Assembly (NCBI GenBank): GCA_030642225.1
Contig: DAOWOC010000034.1
Location: 1 to 7,951 of the forward strand
Direction of reading: 5' to 3'
Length of the DNA stretch: 7,951 nucleotides
From: Deltaproteobacteria bacterium
GTDB taxonomy: Bacteria; Desulfobacterota; DAOWOC01
Shown: in pieces, positions 5,721 to 7,951 of the stretch
Numbering within the stretch: position 1 is the stretch's first letter
Layout of the letters: every line of letters begins with the position of its first letter
Made by a program: the position numbers and the translations under genes
Notes under the pieces: model-generated
The model's input: the letters and a program-made list of their open reading frames with translations, nothing else
Database searches by the model: none
Told to the model about the DNA's origin: nothing

Positions 5721-6131
5721 ATGTCAAAAAGAAAAATTAGAATATTGGTTGCTAAACCCGGCCTTGATGGCCATGACAGAGGGGCAAGAATAATTGCAAG
5801 GGCCTTTCGTGATGCAGGATTTGAGGTGGTTTATACCGGACTTCACCAGACGCCCGAAGAGATTGTGGCAGCAGCATTGCAGGAAGATGTTGATATGATA
5901 GGTATGAGCAGCCTGGCAGGGGCTCATTTATATCTTTTTCAAAGAACTCTGGATCTTTTAAAAGAAAAGGGTGTTGAAGATATTATCCTTACAGGAGGCG
6001 GCATTTTTCCTGAAGAAGACATTGAAAAACTTATAGATATGGGGACAAAAGCAATTTTTATGCCCGGTACCCCGCTTGATGAGATTATTAAATGGGTCAG
6101 GGATAATATTGAGCCCAGGAAAGGTTTATAA
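5721..6131 (+). CDS. Cobalamin-binding subunit of the acyl-CoA mutase
   Basis: This is the small subunit that holds adenosylcobalamin and docks on the catalytic barrel to complete the mutase. It has 136 residues from ATG 5721, or 141 from ATG 5706; residue numbers here use the longer form. The B12 signature K-x-G-L-D-x-H-x-x-G is intact at Lys17, Asp21, His23 and Gly26, matching Lys604, Asp608 and His610 of the Propionibacterium enzyme, with His23 as the lower cobalt ligand. The second and third marks, MSSL (67-70) and TGGGI (96-100), line the nucleotide tail. The length equals the detached C-terminal domain of methylmalonyl-CoA mutases and the small subunit IcmB. A 71-base gap separates it from the catalytic gene, and its stop overlaps the next start by one base (TAATG), which suggests translational coupling. 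Confidence 0.94.
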   Translation: MSKRKIRILVAKPGLDGHDRGARIIARAFRDAGFEVVYTGLHQTPEEIVAAALQEDVDMIGMSSLAGAHLYLFQRTLDLLKEKGVEDIILTGGGIFPEEDIEKLIDMGTKAIFMPGTPLDEIIKWVRDNIEPRKGL

Positions 6132-7102
6132 TGCAGATTGTTAAAAAGATACTTGAAGGCGATATAAAGACAGCAGCGAGATTTATACGTGATATTGATG
6201 ATAAAATGCCAAATGTAAGTAATGTGTTAAAAAAACTTTATCCTCATACAGGGCATGCTTATATAATAGGTATAACCGGATTCCCAGGGGTTGGTAAATC
6301 AACCCTTGTGGATCAACTGATTCAGGTAATAAGGGAACAGGGAAAGAGTGTCGGGGTCATAAGCATTGATCCTACAAGTCCTTTTTCAGGCGGCGCAATA
6401 TTAGGCGACAGGATACGTATGCAGCGCAATGCCCTTGATGATGATGTTTTTATAAGAAGCCTTGCAACCCGGGGATATTTTGGCGGGCTTACTGCATCCA
6501 CAAAGGGAGTAGTGGATGTAATGGATGCAATGGGAAAAGATTTTATTTTAGTAGAGACTGTTGGCGTTGGCCAGGATGAAGTTGATGTAATGAATGTGGC
6601 TCATTCCACTTTAATTGTGCTGATTCCCGGCATGGGAGACAATATTCAAGCTATTAAGGCCGGCATCCTTGAGGTCGGAGATATCTTTGTGATCAATAAA
6701 GCTGATCAGAAAGGTGTGGAGAGGACAGTCCGGGATATTCAGATAATGATTGAGATTGATCAGAGCCTGAAAAGAGGTGAAGATAAGGATGGATGGGTTC
6801 CGAAAATAATGCGCACACAGGCAATCGCAGGTGTTGGGACAAAGGAATTATTTGATCAGATTATAGTACACAGGGATTTTCTTTTTGGAGAAGGGATTGA
6901 TTATTATAAAAAGAGAAAATATCTAAGAGATCGTCTCGAATTGCTTGATATGATTGAGTCAAAAATTCTTGGGGATATGATCAACCGGCTTGAAAAGAGC
7001 GGCGAGCTGGATGAGGCGCTGGGGAAAATGTATGACGACAATATTGATCCATATACTTTATGTGATGATATTATTGAAAGGCTATTGCATAAAGATATTT
7101 AA
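6131..7102 (+). CDS. meaB: MeaB/ArgK-family GTPase, chaperone of the B12-dependent mutase
   Basis: This is a P-loop GTPase of the G3E family that gates loading of adenosylcobalamin into the mutase and helps remove inactivated cofactor. In its 323 residues, the usual family length, all expected motifs are seen: P-loop GFPGVGKST (50-58), the DPTSP stretch (80-84) followed by GDRIRM (92-97), the VETVGVGQDE segment (141-150) and the guanine-specificity NKAD (189-192). An N-terminal helical part (1-40) and a C-terminal helical arm (about 260-323) flank the G domain, as in MeaB dimers. The start overlaps the stop of the B12 subunit by one base, with AGGAAAGG (6117-6124) as ribosome binding site. 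Its place as third gene ties it to this mutase. Isobutyryl-CoA mutases use either a separate protein of this kind or a fused one (IcmF), so it does not by itself tell the substrate. Confidence 0.95.
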   Translation: MQIVKKILEGDIKTAARFIRDIDDKMPNVSNVLKKLYPHTGHAYIIGITGFPGVGKSTLVDQLIQVIREQGKSVGVISIDPTSPFSGGAILGDRIRMQRNALDDDVFIRSLATRGYFGGLTASTKGVVDVMDAMGKDFILVETVGVGQDEVDVMNVAHSTLIVLIPGMGDNIQAIKAGILEVGDIFVINKADQKGVERTVRDIQIMIEIDQSLKRGEDKDGWVPKIMRTQAIAGVGTKELFDQIIVHRDFLFGEGIDYYKKRKYLRDRLELLDMIESKILGDMINRLEKSGELDEALGKMYDDNIDPYTLCDDIIERLLHKDI

Positions 7103-7132
7103 ATATTTTTGACAGAAAGGGGAAAAACAGGC

Positions 7133-7414
7133 TTATTGTTTTGGGAGTTTAATAATTACCTCATTTTTTTTTAACATCCCCATCTCTTTTCGGATCATAT
7201 CTTCCTGAAAGGCTTGATCCTTATTAAACCTGTTTATATCAATAAATAATTTTTTATTTTTGTGACGCATTTCCTGATTGGATTTTTTTAAATCAAGGAA
7301 TTCTTTTTTGTATTTTATAATCCTGAATACTGATCTTTCATTCAGAGTCAGAGATGAAAGACAAATTAATATCAGGGATAATAAAATAAATGTTTTGGCA
7401 AATTTAAAATTCAT
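7133..7414 (-). CDS. FtsB/DivIC-like septum formation initiator protein
   Basis: This is a small bitopic inner-membrane protein of 93 residues with the FtsB/DivIC layout: a short N-terminal cytoplasmic tail, one membrane helix at about 5-24, a periplasmic coiled coil at about 31-66, and a closing motif with IRKEMGMLKKNEVII (74-88) that matches the family's usual R-x-x-x-G-x-x-x-x-x-E-x pattern. FtsB-type proteins bind FtsL and FtsQ and help switch on septal cell-wall synthesis. The assignment rests on architecture and this end motif, since the family is poorly conserved. It faces the mutase operon, its stop 30 bases from that of the GTPase gene, and is divergent from the YfgM-like gene. I see no clear ribosome binding site before ATG 7414; only a weak AGAA lies nearby. 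Confidence 0.78.
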   Translation of the reverse strand: MNFKFAKTFILLSLILICLSSLTLNERSVFRIIKYKKEFLDLKKSNQEMRHKNKKLFIDINRFNKDQAFQEDMIRKEMGMLKKNEVIIKLPKQ

Positions 7415-7476
7415 TATATATTCTAAAATAGTTGTGAATAAGGAATTAAATATTTAAAAAATTATAACATATTAAA

Positions 7477-7505
7477 ATTTTATGATAAAGTTAATGATTG
7501 GTCAA
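7477..7505 (-). promoter_or_regulatory. Sigma-70 promoter of the FtsB-like gene
   Basis: On the minus strand, TTGACC (7500-7505) and TAAAAT (7477-7482), each five of six to consensus, are 17 bases apart. The predicted start near 7470 gives a leader of about 56 bases. A second possible promoter is the extended -10 TGTTATAAT just downstream, with its -10 hexamer at 7461-7466. On the plus strand the same spot reads TTGGTC (7498-7503), which may be a weak -35 for the divergent gene, with an AT-rich stretch near 7521-7530 as -10. Confidence 0.6.
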
Positions 7506-7551
7506 CATTTATTCCATTTTTAATAATTATATCCAGGAGTTAAAAATATTT

Positions 7552-7951
7552 ATGTCTAATTTACTACAACCAAAAATATTGCAGTTAAAAATATTAGCAA
7601 CAAATCTTATAAATCGTTTTAAGCGCAACCCAAAAGAATTGTATGCAATTTTGATTGCCGTATTTATCACACTCATTATGTTTGTTGGGATAAAAAGTTA
7701 TATAAACAGCCGCGCTGTTGAGGCCTCTGATATGCTTGCTCAAGCCCTTAATATCTCTGATAGTGACCTTAAACGTTCTGAGTTAAAGTCTGTGTGGAAT
7801 GATTATTCTGGTACGCCTTCAGGTATTTTAGCTTTATATAATTTATCCATTGAAGAATTTAAAAAAGTTGAGAATGAATCTGCGCTTGAGCATATTGAGT
7901 TATTTTTAAAAAAAGGGAAACATTTCCCACCTTTATCGAAGAATTGTTTAA
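7552..7951 (+). CDS. YfgM-like membrane-anchored tetratricopeptide-type protein, 3' truncated
   Basis: An open frame starts at ATG 7552 and runs to the window end without a stop, giving 133 residues. It has a cytoplasmic basic N-terminus, one membrane helix at about 30-48, and then a periplasmic helical part. The stretch from SVWNDYSGTPSGILALYNLS (80-99) resembles the 'YPGTPAALLALYQLA' pattern typical of YfgM/TPR-21 proteins and of tetratricopeptide proteins fed with aligned helices. In E. coli, YfgM works with PpiD at the Sec translocon on proteins crossing the membrane; whether that holds here is unknown. A good AGGAG (7535-7539) is 12 bases from the ATG, longer than usual, but no nearer in-frame start exists. 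The gene is divergent from the FtsB-like gene. The family call is moderate, as half or more of the protein may be missing. Confidence 0.68.
   Translation, partial: MSNLLQPKILQLKILATNLINRFKRNPKELYAILIAVFITLIMFVGIKSYINSRAVEASDMLAQALNISDSDLKRSELKSVWNDYSGTPSGILALYNLSIEEFKKVENESALEHIELFLKKGKHFPPLSKNCL

Noticed and set aside
7103..7132. Terminator between the GTPase gene and the FtsB-like gene
   Set aside because: No GC-containing hairpin with a following T tract could be found in these 30 bases.

Overview
The window is AT-rich bacterial chromosomal DNA. It carries eight protein genes (two cut by the window edges) and one tRNA. The gene types suggest a Gram-negative anaerobe: a metal ABC permease, a YihY-family membrane protein with a C-terminal extension, a type IV pilus-type ATPase, a split B12-dependent acyl-CoA mutase with its G-protein chaperone, an FtsB/DivIC-like protein and a YfgM-like protein. 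The style is closest to Desulfobacterota (sulfate-reducing 'deltaproteobacteria'). That placement is inferred from gene content and sequence feel, not from a search.

Layout. Positions 1-536 hold the 3' end of a metal-ion ABC permease gene. An 11-bp-stem terminator (581-620) that reads in both directions separates it from a convergent tRNA-Phe gene (622-697, minus). A compact AT-rich promoter region (about 711-741) lies between the tRNA and the yihY-family gene (732-2042, plus). It carries a good minus-strand promoter for the tRNA and an overlapping perfect plus-strand -10 box. The yihY-family gene ends two bases from the stop of a minus-strand ATPase gene (2045-3598), which encodes an MshEN-like N-terminal domain joined to a PilT/PilU-like motor. 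A 374-base AT-rich spacer (3599-3972) then holds divergent candidate promoters: one with A-tracts for the ATPase gene, and one overlapping a perfect 32-bp AT-palindrome for the mutase operon.

The three-gene operon 3973-7102 is the metabolic core. It encodes the catalytic TIM-barrel subunit of an adenosylcobalamin-dependent acyl-CoA mutase, a separate B12-binding subunit, and the MeaB/ArgK-family GTPase that loads and protects the cofactor. An automatic annotation would say methylmalonyl-CoA mutase. However, the residues that bind the free carboxylate of methylmalonyl-CoA are replaced: Tyr89 by Phe88 and Arg207 by Gln206, in the pattern of isobutyryl-CoA mutase. The enzyme therefore more probably interconverts isobutyryl-CoA and n-butyryl-CoA, or acts on a related uncharged branched acyl-CoA. 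This is the most interesting point of the window.

The right end has a convergent small FtsB/DivIC-like gene (7133-7414, minus). It is divergently arranged with a YfgM-like membrane-anchored TPR-type gene (7552 to beyond the window end) across a 137-base promoter region. No mobile element, CRISPR array or phage gene was seen.
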